Positions 48,531 through 61,200 of a stretch of DNA of 64,000 bases are shown piece by piece (position 1 is the first letter of the stretch; the number at the start of each line of letters is the position of its first letter). This DNA comes from Aldrovandia affinis. Lineage: Eukaryota; Chordata; Actinopteri; Notacanthiformes; Halosauridae. The DNA lies in NCBI GenBank assembly GCA_029706075.1, contig JAINUG010000039.1, forward strand, positions 1,888,001 through 1,952,000. Direction: 5' to 3'. Made by a program: the position numbers and the translations under genes. Under the pieces are notes generated by a model. The model had not been told where the DNA came from and made no database searches. It saw only the letters and a list, made by a program, of their open reading frames with translations.

Positions 48531-49128
48531 AAAAGATTATCAAGGTGCTAGAGGGTCAGCCCATTATCTGGATGCGAGACGAGCGTGCGATAATACAAAA
48601 AGAACAAAAAAAAAACCACCCTGCAGCCAATATTCCTGAGCAAACAGCAGGTTGAGCTGAAGTGGGGCATTGTTTACCGAGTGCTGAAGGCACGTGAGGT
48701 AGAGTAAACAACGCGCTCATGACATGCTCATTGGAACAAAATCATATCAGAGCAGCAATCGGAGGGCTGCTTATTTGTCTTCGTGGCATTGACAGGGTGT
48801 GCCGAGACAGCCCCCATGGCTTCCGGCAATTTCCTGCAAAAGATTATCGAGGTGCTAGAGGATCGGCCCATTATCTGGATGTGAGACGAGCATGCGATAA
48901 TACAAAAAAGAACCCAGAATAAACCACCCTGCAGCCAATATTCCTGAGCAAACAGCACGTTGAGCTGATGTGGGGCATTGTTTATCAAGTGCTCAAGGCA
49001 CGTGAGGTAGAGTAAACAGCATGCTCATGACATGCTCGTGGAAACAAAACCGCGATCGGAGGGCTGCTTGTTTGTCTTCGCGGCATTGACAGGGTGTGCC
49101 GAGACAGCCCCAGTGGTTTCCGGCAACC
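48531..49128. repeat. Tandem duplication, 307-bp period, two copies
   Basis: Copy 1 is 48531-48837 and copy 2 is 48838-49128. Both contain AAAAGATTATC, AGGTGCTAGAGG, CACCCTGCAGCCAATATTCC, TGAGCAAACAGCA, GGCACGTGAGGTAGAGTAAA and CATTGACAGGGTGTGCCGAG. Identity is roughly 90% by eye. Copy 2 lacks a short stretch near 49050. No coding frame is preserved in both. Confidence 0.92.
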
Positions 49129-51896
49129 CCCTCCATTTCAAAACAACGATTTTGGTGCGAAACGGCATACCGCAGAACGGACTGTAACCACACCTTGCTG
49201 TGGGCTGGAGCTTAAAACCCCAAATCAGGAGACGAGACACACTTGTTGAGTTTGAAGTTTCACGTCTACCTCTCTCTCATGACCAAATTAGTCATTCATG
49301 CCAAGCAGGCCCGAAATGTGTTCTGGTTTTTATTAGTTCAGAGAAAAAAACATCTGACCTGAATCTGGCTATCACGTCCGCCAACGCTTGTCTGCAATTT
49401 ATTGAACTCTCTCATACTCCAAGGATTTGTCTTTTTAAGATGCCACTTTCATCTCAGAATATTTAAGCCATTCAAAATGGAAAATGTCTGTTGCACATAT
49501 GCCAAAAAAATCTTTTTATGTGAGGACTACAAAAATTGTTAAGATTCTTATCACACCACCAATCAAAAACCAGAAAGCTGTGAAGCCATCCTCAAACCAG
49601 GGACAGTGGTCCATCTCCACAAATTCCACATTCCTACTTTTTGGGGGGTTTGCTCAAATCAACTTCTCAATTTCAGAAATGCATTTGGCGCATACAAAAA
49701 GTATTCCTCCCAAAAATAAACAAATAAATAATTATCAAAATTATATTATTTTTCAAATATAAGCCAGAGTCTAACTATATTATTTCCAATATTCCATTCT
49801 TCCTTTCCAGCAGGACTCCTCACAACGTGACTCATGCACTATTTTTGGAGTAGCACTGTTATTTATTTTTAGGCCTTTTGAAAGTGGCACCTCTCCAGAG
49901 GAATCAAAGTAGAGTAAAACTGTCTTTTTATTTTTCCTACTCTCAGTCCTCGCTAATTCTGGCTCCGTTGAAGGCAGTTTTTGAACAGTGTCTTTGCCTA
50001 TAACTGGTCCTTTGTGCACCCCTGTGCCACAAGAGAATACAATTTTGTGATTTTGTCTTGTTAGCTGACCTTTTCGTTTCAGAGGTAAGAAGAGAGATGA
50101 GGCTGAGACCAATGAATAGAAGGCTGTAAATGACTGGAACTTTCCAAAGAATTTCAGTTGGTAAAAATGCCTCAGAACAGTCAGATTACAGCTTTCAGTA
50201 GCAAATCCGTCATTGCCATTGAAGCGTTGTCATTGCATTGCAATGCTAAAGTGAACAGGTCCATTTTGAGAGAAACCCTGAACTTTTCATTAGGTAAACA
50301 CAGCTTTGTTTCCCATTATTTGACTCATTGAAGTGATACAAAAATGATCTATTTGCATTTGCTCATGGGTGTGTTGCCTTTCTTAAGGTGAAGAGGTGAC
50401 TGGACAGTTGTGCCGGGTGAACATGTGACTGACGCAATAGGTGGCTATGCAGGCCACACCATTGAAGGTGCCTGGAATGTAGGACCTCATGAATCCATAA
50501 GACATTGTTTTTAAATCAACCTGGTCACAAGTAGAAAACTGCAGACCCATCTGTGCTTAATCATTTATAAGTAGTGGGGGTCAATGAGGATAAGAGGAAG
50601 TGGTTGTCATCCTAAATGTTTTTCTGCAGCTGAAGCCTTAAAAAAACGTAATAAAATCCTGCGCAGAAACAGGAAGGGAGGTCTCTCTTCTCCTTATGTG
50701 CTCGAAGGATTCCTGATCACGGTGGTGGACAAAAAACCTTTGACCGTTGGACTGAAGCAGTTTTGCGGATTCTCCAGGGTGTGCAAATAGCGAAGAAGTC
50801 GGCCAAGGTGCGTTACGCACCCTTCATGGTTAAACTGAATTGGCCGCGATTCTGTCTGGAAGTCCTTGCACAACTCATCGTGTCTTGGGCAGAGAACAAT
50901 GCACCGGTTTCCCTAGAACAGAACAGCTGTTAACTGATATAACAATGTTATGCTGTTCATCCAGTCAGAGTAATGAAATATACAATGCCTGCTACAGCCG
51001 CATAACAAATTTAAGTACAAAGTTTACTATGCTTTCCTTCCAATTGATAAGATATGTCAATATTTGAACAAAAGGCTGAGAACCTGGAAGTTCCTGTCAT
51101 TTTAGTACAGTTAGCTACACTAGTGTAGCATCAAGCTTTTTTGTTTTTGTTAAACAGATACAGACATTCCTCACCATGGCCTGCCCTCCTAGAGGTCATT
51201 AGAGGTCATGGTGTATGGCAGGCGGAGCTACTCCTCTGATGTAAGCAGCAGAGACTTCTGGGCCTCTTGCTGTAGTGAGGTTGCCTCACTGTGGTGTATA
51301 GGACTATGGCATGTGCCTGTGTTTGAATAGCAGTCCGTTTCAGAGAGAAAGCAATCAGAAAACAGTTTTTTCCAATTTATTGCAAAATGAAATGTGTCTA
51401 TATTAAACATCCACTCGAGAACTTTAATACAGAAACTTTAAAAGTAAAGATTCAAAAGATCTATTTATTGATTCGTTTTTAAATGAGCAACATTTCCAGA
51501 GAAGAGTTCAGCAAAGATGTTTTGCCCGATCCGGCACACTCTGAGACAGCAACATTCCACACAGTGACATGTCTCCCCAAAACCAACAACAAAACCCACA
51601 CGAAGGAAAGCACTAATTTAACTGTAATGTAAGATTCAAACATTTGAATCATATGAAGCAACTGTTTACATTGTTGGCCTGTCATACGTCAGCGGTGCAC
51701 ACATTAGCGGTCGTCCATTTTTTTTAAGGCATCCCACCAAATTACAGCACTCGCTTGCAGTGTGCTGTTAGGGGTTCCACCTTAACAAACGTCCATAGTC
51801 TGTTTTAAACCATATCTGCCTCCAACGGCTCCAAATTGCATACTGGCTCTGGATCATGATGTAAAACATCTGGGAACCTAATGTCGGCTGAGCAGC
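49129..51896. other. Intergenic, upstream of dpt
   Basis: An open minus-strand frame near 49780-50235 is Lys/Ser-rich without recognised domains or splice signals. The rest shows nothing beyond short simple repeats. Confidence 0.45.
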
Positions 51897-51902
51897 GTAT
51901 AA
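51897..51902 (+). promoter_or_regulatory. dpt: Possible dpt TATA-like element (GTATAA)
   Basis: GTATAA lies 65-70 nt upstream of the dpt ATG. It would place transcription start near 51928 with a short 5' UTR. No GC box or CpG-rich stretch accompanies it, so this is tentative. Confidence 0.35.
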
Positions 51903-51966
51903 CAGAGCCAGAGTGGAGCCGAGCGGCCAGACGCTGGGTTACTCCGCCAGCCGCCGTTCCTCCAGG

Positions 51967-52244
51967 ATGAACTCTGCCGCGCTCCTGCTGTGCGCTCTGC
52001 CTCTACTGGTCACTGTGTCGGCCCAGCAGAGCTACTACCCAGAAGGGGACTGGGTCAACCTGTACCGACAGGGCTTCAACTTCCAGTGCCAACACGGGGA
52101 GGTGCTGGTGGCCATCCGGAGCTATTTCAGCGTGGAGGGGGGATCTGACCGGCTCTGGAACTTTGAGTGCCAGCCCACCCCACAAGGGCTCGGACAGCTG
52201 ACGGAGTGCTGGTGGGACGACATCAGCCGTGCCGGGTTGGAATG
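51967..52244 (+). CDS. dpt: dpt coding exon 1
   Basis: It encodes the signal peptide [19 protein letters not shown], then [23 protein letters not shown] and [16 protein letters not shown]. The final Trp codon is split TG|G by donor GTAGGG. The frame runs into a stop three bases past the donor, which supports the splice. Confidence 0.96.
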
Positions 52245-55200
52245 GTAGGGCTCCCCGTCTCTCTTCCCCTCTCCTCCTGGCCTTTGATGAACTTCTATCA
52301 ATACGTGGCAAGGAGTTTGGGGGGAGCTTTTGCGCTATCAGTTAGACTCAGCAGTGCTGAGCATGACGGGTCAGGAGAGGAGAAAATCACCAAGACCTGG
52401 GCATGACAGACGGGCAGCAGACATGTGGTGACCCTCCCTTTCTTGTCAGCAGCTGTTTTCGGCCGGTAATTATAGCACACTGCAATTACACGGAGGTGTG
52501 AGAGAGCACAGCCTGGGAGCTGGATGTCTGACTGATTTAGCCTGCCGCAATCAATGTTAGTCCATGCAAGGCTGAGTTGCTGAAATCTTTGGCGGCAATT
52601 TACAGACCCATTTCCCTCCTTAAACGTGTTGTGGTAGTGGGTGAGTCAGACTATACATACATATATATACATATTATGAATTTGACCAAAAAGAGGTTTT
52701 ATTTCTGAATTATTTGCCCACCCCCATCTCAATATTTCCTACTGAATGAATCTGATGTCAACATAACTTATTAGGAAAATAATTGAAGCAGCTCAAATGC
52801 AAACAAAAAATGAAGAGAGTTATTATTTAGAAAAATTTTAACAAATATTTAATTGACAACATTTTGGAAAGTGGAAAGATAAGCCTAAAGGGTTTGTTTG
52901 CTGTGACAGTTTGGAGAGTTCTGGATTTTGTAAAGTTCAAACACAAACAAATGCAATATGTTCACATTCAGTTGTAACCAGATATAATTTTGCCATGGTA
53001 CCAGTTTCTGTGATCTTGCTTGGTGAAAACTGGATTTTTAACCATATAGAAAAGGTAATACTTTGTTGAATTATGTTCCCCAAGAGTAGATTCATTTTTT
53101 TATTAGGTACAGTTGGATTCAAAAACTGGCAAACAATATGCACCAAAAAGTCTCCCCTCATACATGTGGAGTCATAATCAGATCAAATGACAGGTATGAT
53201 CAACAAATTCTCAACATGCTCATAAATAACTGCACTGACTAAATGTATCTATAAAATATAACTTAATTGCTCTTCCAGAAACTGCAGCTGTGTTTCAGGC
53301 ACTTGCTCAAAAATAGATTTTTGGAGATTCACTTTAACAGGGGTCAGGATGGGTTTACAGACCTGGCCCAATGATGTATACATCATTGAATATCTACATC
53401 ATTTAGTGTGTTACCTGTAGATGTGTTCCTCACCTTAGAGAAGATGTAGGCATCCAATTTCCTATGAGAGACCTCTGTTCTCTTGTGGTTAGAGAGAAAT
53501 CCTCAGAGGATGGTCATATATGCTTGCAGATGTGTGTTGTCACAAATCATATTGTTCACTCCCTCATCATGGTAATACTGCTTACCACATCTTCACATTT
53601 TATTCAACATTGTACACCATTGTACACCATTCAACATTGTACACCATTGGGTATATTTACCCAAATAAATGTGGTTCTGTGTGGCTCAGTTGGTAGAGCA
53701 CAGCATTGGCAACGCTTAGGTTGTGGGTTCAATCCCCACTGGGACCACATATACTGAAAAATGTATGCATTCACTACTGTAAGTCACTTTGGATAAAAGC
53801 GTCTGCTAAATGGCATATATTATATTATATTTACTGATGCTATATACTATATGCTGATGGCTTTGAATTCTTACAACATTCCTTGTTTTCAAAAAAAGTA
53901 AAGAACAGAAAGATAATGAGGGCTGCTGGGTGGCTCATCCTGTTAAGATATTGCTTTGGTGTGTGGCTGAGCCCCATGGTCCGGTATTGAATCTGGACCA
54001 TGCCAGTGTCGACTCCAGTTCTGAGTGACACATAATAGCCGTGGCGTCATCCAGGGATGGAGGGATTCAGCCGGCAGTCTGCCTGCACAAGCTGCACATG
54101 AAGTGTACTCCTCCAACACAATTACTGTGTGAGCTCAACTAGTGGTGTGAAAAGAAGTGGTGGCTGGCTGCATCACATGTTTTGGAGGAGAACGTGCACT
54201 TGTCTGCATTGTTCTGAAATGACAGAGAAGGTTTTAGTAAAGAGACCAGCATATGAGCACAACTGGGCATTCAAAATTGGGAGGAAAAAGGGAAGAAAAC
54301 AGAACACATAGACAGTACATAAGTTGCCAGCTTCCCAAATTCTCCGCATTCCTGGAGGCAAAAGGGATATTATGGCCTGGATTCCATCAACATTCATTCT
54401 TAACTTTTGGCTTACAACTAAATTATCTTTTTTTTCCCCCTTCACAAACACATTTTGGCTAATCCAGCATTCAGCAAAATGAATGAAAAACGATGTATGA
54501 TTTTGGGAAGAAGTAACTCTTGCATTTAATCGAGTGCCAAGGTTAGGGAAAATGCTGACTGAGTCCAGGCCTATGTCTCTTTGTGATCTAGGTAGGAAGC
54601 TCCAGAGTGACATTTTTGGCAGCTGAGCAGAGTGCAGTACACATGAAGCAAAGCAGCCTGTCAGGTCAGACTCAGTCCTCTACTGGGCCTCTTTAGTGGC
54701 TGCACCTTCTCAACGCAAGGTTCAGATTTCTAGGAACGAAATCAAGGTTCTAGGAACGAAATCTGACACAGAGTGACAGAGCCTACCAGCTAACGTTTGC
54801 TCTTCAGCCACATAGAGTATCTCTCCGATTTTATCTAGCGTTAGCTTGCAGCAGTTATTTAGCTCGCCCGATACCTAACAGATGTTGGCAGGTGTAAGTT
54901 AGCAGGTGAAGATGATAAACACGAGCAATGAAGGATGAATATGCAGGCCGATTAACATTACTTGGCTTCACCTCATAACAAACAATGCCCCTAGCCGTGC
55001 CAACATTGATGAGATACCACAAGCTCTTGTTCCTTATCACTTTATTATTTAGCTCTACAATGAGCATTGTTATAAACATGGGTGCATTCCTTCCGTGGTT
55101 TGCATGCTTAATGCACCAGGCAGCTCTCTGGGGTCTGCCATGCTTCCTGACACAGATTTTATTTTAATAAAAGGGGCATGTCGTGAGTGTTTCTTGTTCC

Positions 55201-58200
55201 TCTGAAATAGCTCCATGGTAATGGTGGAGATTAATATATTGCACCGTACACAAATGTCCATATTGTTATGTAATACAATTTGTCAGGATCTAAGATGCAA
55301 TTTTCCATTGGCATGCAACCACAACAGTACTCTACAACCCCAGTAATGTAAAAGGTATATAATAATCTGGTTAATACAAAACTTCTAAAGCATTATAGTA
55401 GTGATAGACATTTATTTTCAGGATTTAACTATGTGGAGAATAATAATTCTGCTCTAAAGCCCAGGAGGGAACTGTACCTCTCAAGTGTGCTGCGAGGTGA
55501 CTCTTTTTGGGCAAGTGCAAACTAAAGAGTCCCCTTTGTCAAGGAGTCTGCTCCTTCAGAAATACTTTTGAGTCAAGGTCTCAAATTAATAATGCATTTT
55601 TCATAATATTGCCACTAGAAATGAATGTAGCAGGGAAATTAGAAATTCAGCTTAGTCATGGAGAGTTTCAAGGTGAATTCTAATAATTCATACACTGAGT
55701 CGTACACTTTTCACCTGATTAAAGAGGAGAGAAGCATACTCATGGCTTCTGTATTCGATTATTGAAAAACTTCAGAGGCTTTAGATTAGGTGTATTAAAA
55801 TTACACTTTTTTTACACAATCCAAGGGACAGATTGAGTTAAGACTTCCTTTTTAGGTATGACTGTCATAACATCTTGCAGGAACACCTGTGGCTTGTCAG
55901 AGGATGAAATACTATTGTTTTAAGAAAGTCGATTCCTCGAGGTTCCGGAAACGTGCATTCTTGCTCAGACTAGACTCGACAAAGCAGCTCACCTTTTGAG
56001 GTCAACACAGTCCTCCTTGGTGTACATTAGTGTCTCCGCATTTTCCGGCTTCAGACTGAAATAAATGGTGTCATTCTCAGCGAGGTCATCCATCTTCTTC
56101 TTTGTTTAGGCACATCTGTGCTGCCTGGCAATATTAATTTTGCCCAGAGCGCCAAAACAAAGCCAGACTTACTGGCTACATATTACATCACATTTGTTAC
56201 TTACCACACTTTGTAAATGATTTTACACAATACTAACACACCTGGCATCTCCTCACATTTTGACATATATATCGATTTATAGTTGGATAGTAAGTCCCGT
56301 CCTGTGTCATAGCATTATTTTGTACGGTGTCCGTTAGTTTCACGTTTTAAAAAGCTATTTCAGTTGTTTAATATGTTGTATATTAAAATGCATAACAAAG
56401 AGCATTCTCGTGTTGATTACTCATCTTTGATTAAAATGTCAGATAGAACCTAAAAATATAAGGTAATAATATAAGCTAATAAGATCATTCTAAGCTCTCA
56501 ATGTCACTCTTTCTGTCACCATACCAGAGCATGGCATAAGCGTGTGCAGATAATAGCTCTTCCTGCTTTTGGTTTTTACTCGGATACAACTCTGGGGCTC
56601 CTGTGTGTATCCTGTATGTAACCTCAGTAATGTTCAGTATTAGCAAACTCCACACATGGTACTCTCATGTGTTAGTCAGACCTGGGCAAAAAAATACTTG
56701 TATTTGTAAATGCATTTTGTTAATACAATCTCTTCCAAATAGTTGAGGTATTTAAATAAATATGCTCAAGTAAAGCAAATACATACAGTATTTATCCCAC
56801 AAAAAAATTGAAAAAAACAAATCTTACAAATTTGAAAGTGAAAATGAATAACCATAACAATAAGTTGAAATGTAAAAAAAATTATTGAACGTTCAGTTTT
56901 ATTCAATATTTGTCAAAGTCATTTGATTTCAATATTCAATATCATCACTTTCTGGGTTCTGTATAGAAATATTAGCATTTTTTTAGAAATGCTATTTCAT
57001 TATTTCTGATTTCTTTATTACTTTCTGGCGTTTCATTATTTTTGTGAATAATTTATATGTATAAATCATTTTGTAAATATTACTTTTGGCAAAGCTACAT
57101 ATATCCCAGGTCTGCTGTCAGTTGTTTTCTTGTTACATGCACAAATGCTCTACGGGCGGGGCTCCCCTCTGCTGTAAACAAGACACGTCCACATGCGCTC
57201 ACTTGTCATGCAAAGGTGGTGGAGTCCTGGAGACACGGCAAATGAACTGATTTTGCTTGGAAATGTGGAGATTGATGGGCCACAGATCACGCTGGCAGCC
57301 AAATTACGCTAAATTCCCCATCGCTTGCCGATGCTCATTTCTCTACACACAAATTGTGTTCATCTGCAGTCGAACTCCTCTTATTAGAATGCGGAACGTC
57401 GGGTTCACAAAGTGTTGACAGCCACTCTCTGAATCGCCTGCCCGTTTCAATAAAATGTGTTGATTACAAGGAAAAGACTGATTAAGGACTATGCACTGGC
57501 ATATGTGCCAGTGAATGTGTCAATTCCTGCCAATTCAGGGGCTGGAAGCACAGCGCAATACAAAACAACATCTAACTGATGAGGTAAAACATTTCCCACT
57601 GCGGAAAGCGTGCGCGGCTGAGACTTGCGCTCTGTAATTTGTCAACGGCGTTAAAAAAAACCCTTGCATCTCCAAAAATAAAAATGTTCAGGACGTCAGA
57701 AAAAACGTATTATTGCATTACATTAGACTTACACGTTTTTATTGACTACGTCAGCAAGTGCATTGCCTGCCCTCTACACCCACAAGAGCCGTAACCCTGG
57801 TCAAAGGCCCTCTTCATGTCTCTCTGAGAGCTGTTTTATGAATGTTTGTTCTAATTATTTCCCGGCAACACCACTTGACTTAGTCATCAAAGGACAAATG
57901 CAGGGGGCACACAAATCCTGACAAGGTGCTTATTGGGTACTAATTAGACCCCTACCGAACACCTGGCATGGGCCAGCAATGTAAGCTGCATTATTTCCCA
58001 TTGAAATGACTTCTAATGCCTCGGTCATGAACTGTGCTACTGGAAGTAGAGGTGGGTACCTTTTTGAAATGATTATTTAAAAGGTAAAATTTTGATAAAT
58101 ATTGGTCTGCTAACAATAGCTAACTCAATGAACTATGCTGCAATGAGTTGCCTTGCATATTTCCAAAGCCCTTTGTTCTAATGTCACATGAATATTGCTT

Positions 58201-61200
58201 CAGTGTAGAGGACAATCGCATGCTGAAAATTAAATAATCTAAGCCATAATGAACAGACACCCATATTTGGAGGACTATCTTTTCTTGCTAGTGTATTTTA
58301 ATCACTATTAATTATATTCAGCTGGTCTAAAAAGAAATGATCATAATTAAAAATAGCACTGAAGTGTGGAAAATTCAAAGAAACTAAAAATTATACCTCC
58401 CACGTCTTTCCTAGAAAAGATCTAAGACTCTCTTAAGTCTTTCAGCTGAGAGTTGTTTTCAGTCACTACAAATTAATCACAGCACCCGAATACACCCTCG
58501 GCCCAACCTTTAGGAGAGAATTAATTTCAAGACTTGGCATTTTATGAGGCCACTGAACAGAAACCTTTTCATGGACAGGCCCTTATTTGAAGGCCAGCTT
58601 TTCTTGCTTTCTCCAGAAAGCCTCGACAGGCCATTCCTACTTTCAGAATGACGTTAACCTGCATCGCTCCAAAGCCAACCTATCTGTCCCACGTTGTCAG
58701 TTAATCATCTTGGAAGATCTCACAATGTCCTGGTCCACTGCCTCCTCTCACCCCTTCCTTCTTTAAAAGCAGAGTCTCTATTTTTTCCACAGCTTGTCAG
58801 AAACTGCCAACTTAGTTTCCCATCAGAGTCTTCCCTGATTGCCAGGACAAATCCCAAGAAATAGAAGTCAGGCTCCTTCCCAGTGCTTTCTGAAGTACTT
58901 TCATGCTCTGTGCTGGTTCTGCACACATTTCTCCACGAAATCCAGGCCAGAGCGCTTCACTCATTCTAATACTCTGTTAGGGTGTATCCTTTCATATGCT
59001 ATTTATTCAGCATGGATGTACTCTCTGATTTGGTTTGGCGATACGGTGTACTCTGATGACAGCATTCTGGGCATGTGGGTTGGCGTCACACAGCAATGTC
59101 GTCGAAGCTGCCAGTGCGGCCATGTTGTGTTTCGCGCGGCGCTATTTAAATACAATGAAGTGACAGAGAGGCAGTCTGGCAGAGTGAAGAGCGTACGGGT
59201 GTGACAGTAACAGCTCTTGGACATGCTGCATTGGCCCAGTGGCTCCTGGCCCGAGGCTCTTCTCGGCCAAATTCGGCTCAGCGCGGGATTTTCTACTGGG
59301 CTAATTAAGCTCAGCATGGATCCTTGTTATCCAGGTGAAAATCAGCTGTAATAAGCTCTCCATTGGATGTTTGCCCGGCACAAAATCCAGACCCTTTATC
59401 CTTTCATTCAGTCTTTTTTTCCACCTCCTCCCCTGTTCATTTTAATCCCCACAGATGAGTCTAGTGGCCACTGTTGCTACACAGGGAGCAGTGGCCCAAG
59501 ACCTCTCTCCAGCTTCACCTCCGAGGAAGGTCATTGTGGTAAAGGGAGCACAATTCAGAGCAAGAATTACAAGGTGTTGACAGCTGGGACAGAGGGTTTG
59601 CTAGGGTTGTACTCTCAACCCATGAGACCATACAAGCAAAATTGTGATCCACATGCATTGTGATAGTTGCCCTTGACATCCTACAAAATGTGAGGAAACA
59701 CTTCCCAGCTAACGGAAAATTAATGTTAGCGAACACGCAAAATGTTTCAAGAACGTTCCGCAAATGGTCTTAGAATGTAAGTTCTGTCAAAGTCACAGGA
59801 AAGGGGTCCAGTCATTTTGCATACAAATCTTCTGGCAACGTCCCCTGGTCGCTGTCATTTAGTGAAAAAAATATGAAACATGGAGGATAACTGTCAATAA
59901 CAGTTTAAGAATGTTCAGAATGAAGTATTGAAATGCCAACACTCCCAATACAATTAACAGAAATGACAATCCACCATTACATTTTTTTAAACTGAAATTG
60001 AACAAAAAAGTGTTCTAAGACCATTCCTGAAAGTGCCTGGTAACTGAAAGATAACATTCAATGAACATCCAGGAGCTGGAAATGTTTACCTTAACTTTCC
60101 AGACTGTTCAGGGAAATAAAAATTGTTAGCTGGGAAGCTGCTTTGTGAACGTAATGCATACTGTTTAAATAAAGCAGTATCTATGTTCAGGATAAGAGCA
60201 GACACAGGCTGCCAGGGTAGACAGAGATGATAAGCATGAGTGTTATTATCACCAAAATTTCTCTGTTAGCATAAAGATCATTTTGGCTTCACACTTTGCT
60301 AAAGGTAAACATTCCATTTTAAAATGGTCTGTGGAACTAATTTACAAAATACAAGGTCTCTGTTGCCATGACAAAGTTGTGGAGTTCAAGACAGATTGTT
60401 CAGAGCTTGACGTTAGCAGGGCTATTGAGTTCCACGTGACCGATTGTCACACACTGTCAACAAACATGTTTATATAAAACTGCAGGAGAGCCAAACGCAT
60501 GAATTACCACTTTAGCATTTGCAGCCCAGCGTAGCTTTGTCAGACGCAATTTGTTTCTCTTCAGGAATGTGCCCAATTTAAAGTCTCTTAAATGGCAGTA
60601 GTATTGACGGTCTTAATCGATGCAGGCTGATTTTAATTACTTGTGGTTATTTACCACAATCAGTCATTTCAGCACATCTCCCCAGAGATAGTGATTGGCA
60701 GCTGGAATCTAGTCGAAAGCATTATATCTGACCTCTTGATAAGCTGGGCTGCTGAGAGGTGGGAGCAAAGATAAAAGTCAGGTCTTCTGCCAATATGGGA
60801 GAGGAGGCATTTCAAGCAGAGTGAGGGTTAACTCATTATAAAATCCACTTTTACTGTAGGTATGTATGCTCCTCCTGAAGTATGACTCATCTGGAATAGA
60901 AGGGTCAAGGATAGAGTAAGTGGAGACTTCATATCAGCTCTATAAGCATGTGGGTGGCAGACCTGGATCAAATAATTATTTTGAATACTGACCTTTTAGA
61001 CACCATTACAATTCCTGCAGCTGACTTGCCATTTTAAAAGAAATACGTTTTCCCTAATATTCATGACAAAATTCTTATTTCGTGTGATTGTATGTTTTTG
61101 CTGTTTTTGCTGTTGTTTGGCTGAAGATTCTCAGGTTTCTGCTGCTGCTTTGAAATGTTACCAGCATCTAAAACAGCTCAAATGATTTCAAATACATATT

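Noticed and set aside
48531-49128. CRISPR-like or phage-like repeat array
   Set aside because: Only two long direct copies, no spacers, and the context is a vertebrate nuclear genome.
49780-50235. Open minus-strand frame of about 150 codons, Lys/Ser-rich
   Set aside because: No domain, no good splice or start context; a frame this long is plausible by chance in 64 kb of AT-rich DNA.
52003-52311. 102-codon minus-strand frame
   Set aside because: Antisense shadow of dpt exon 1.
55440-55520. Possible second exon for the antisense candidate (after a TTTAG near 55523)
   Set aside because: The polypyrimidine tract is weak and the resulting short peptide has no convincing features.
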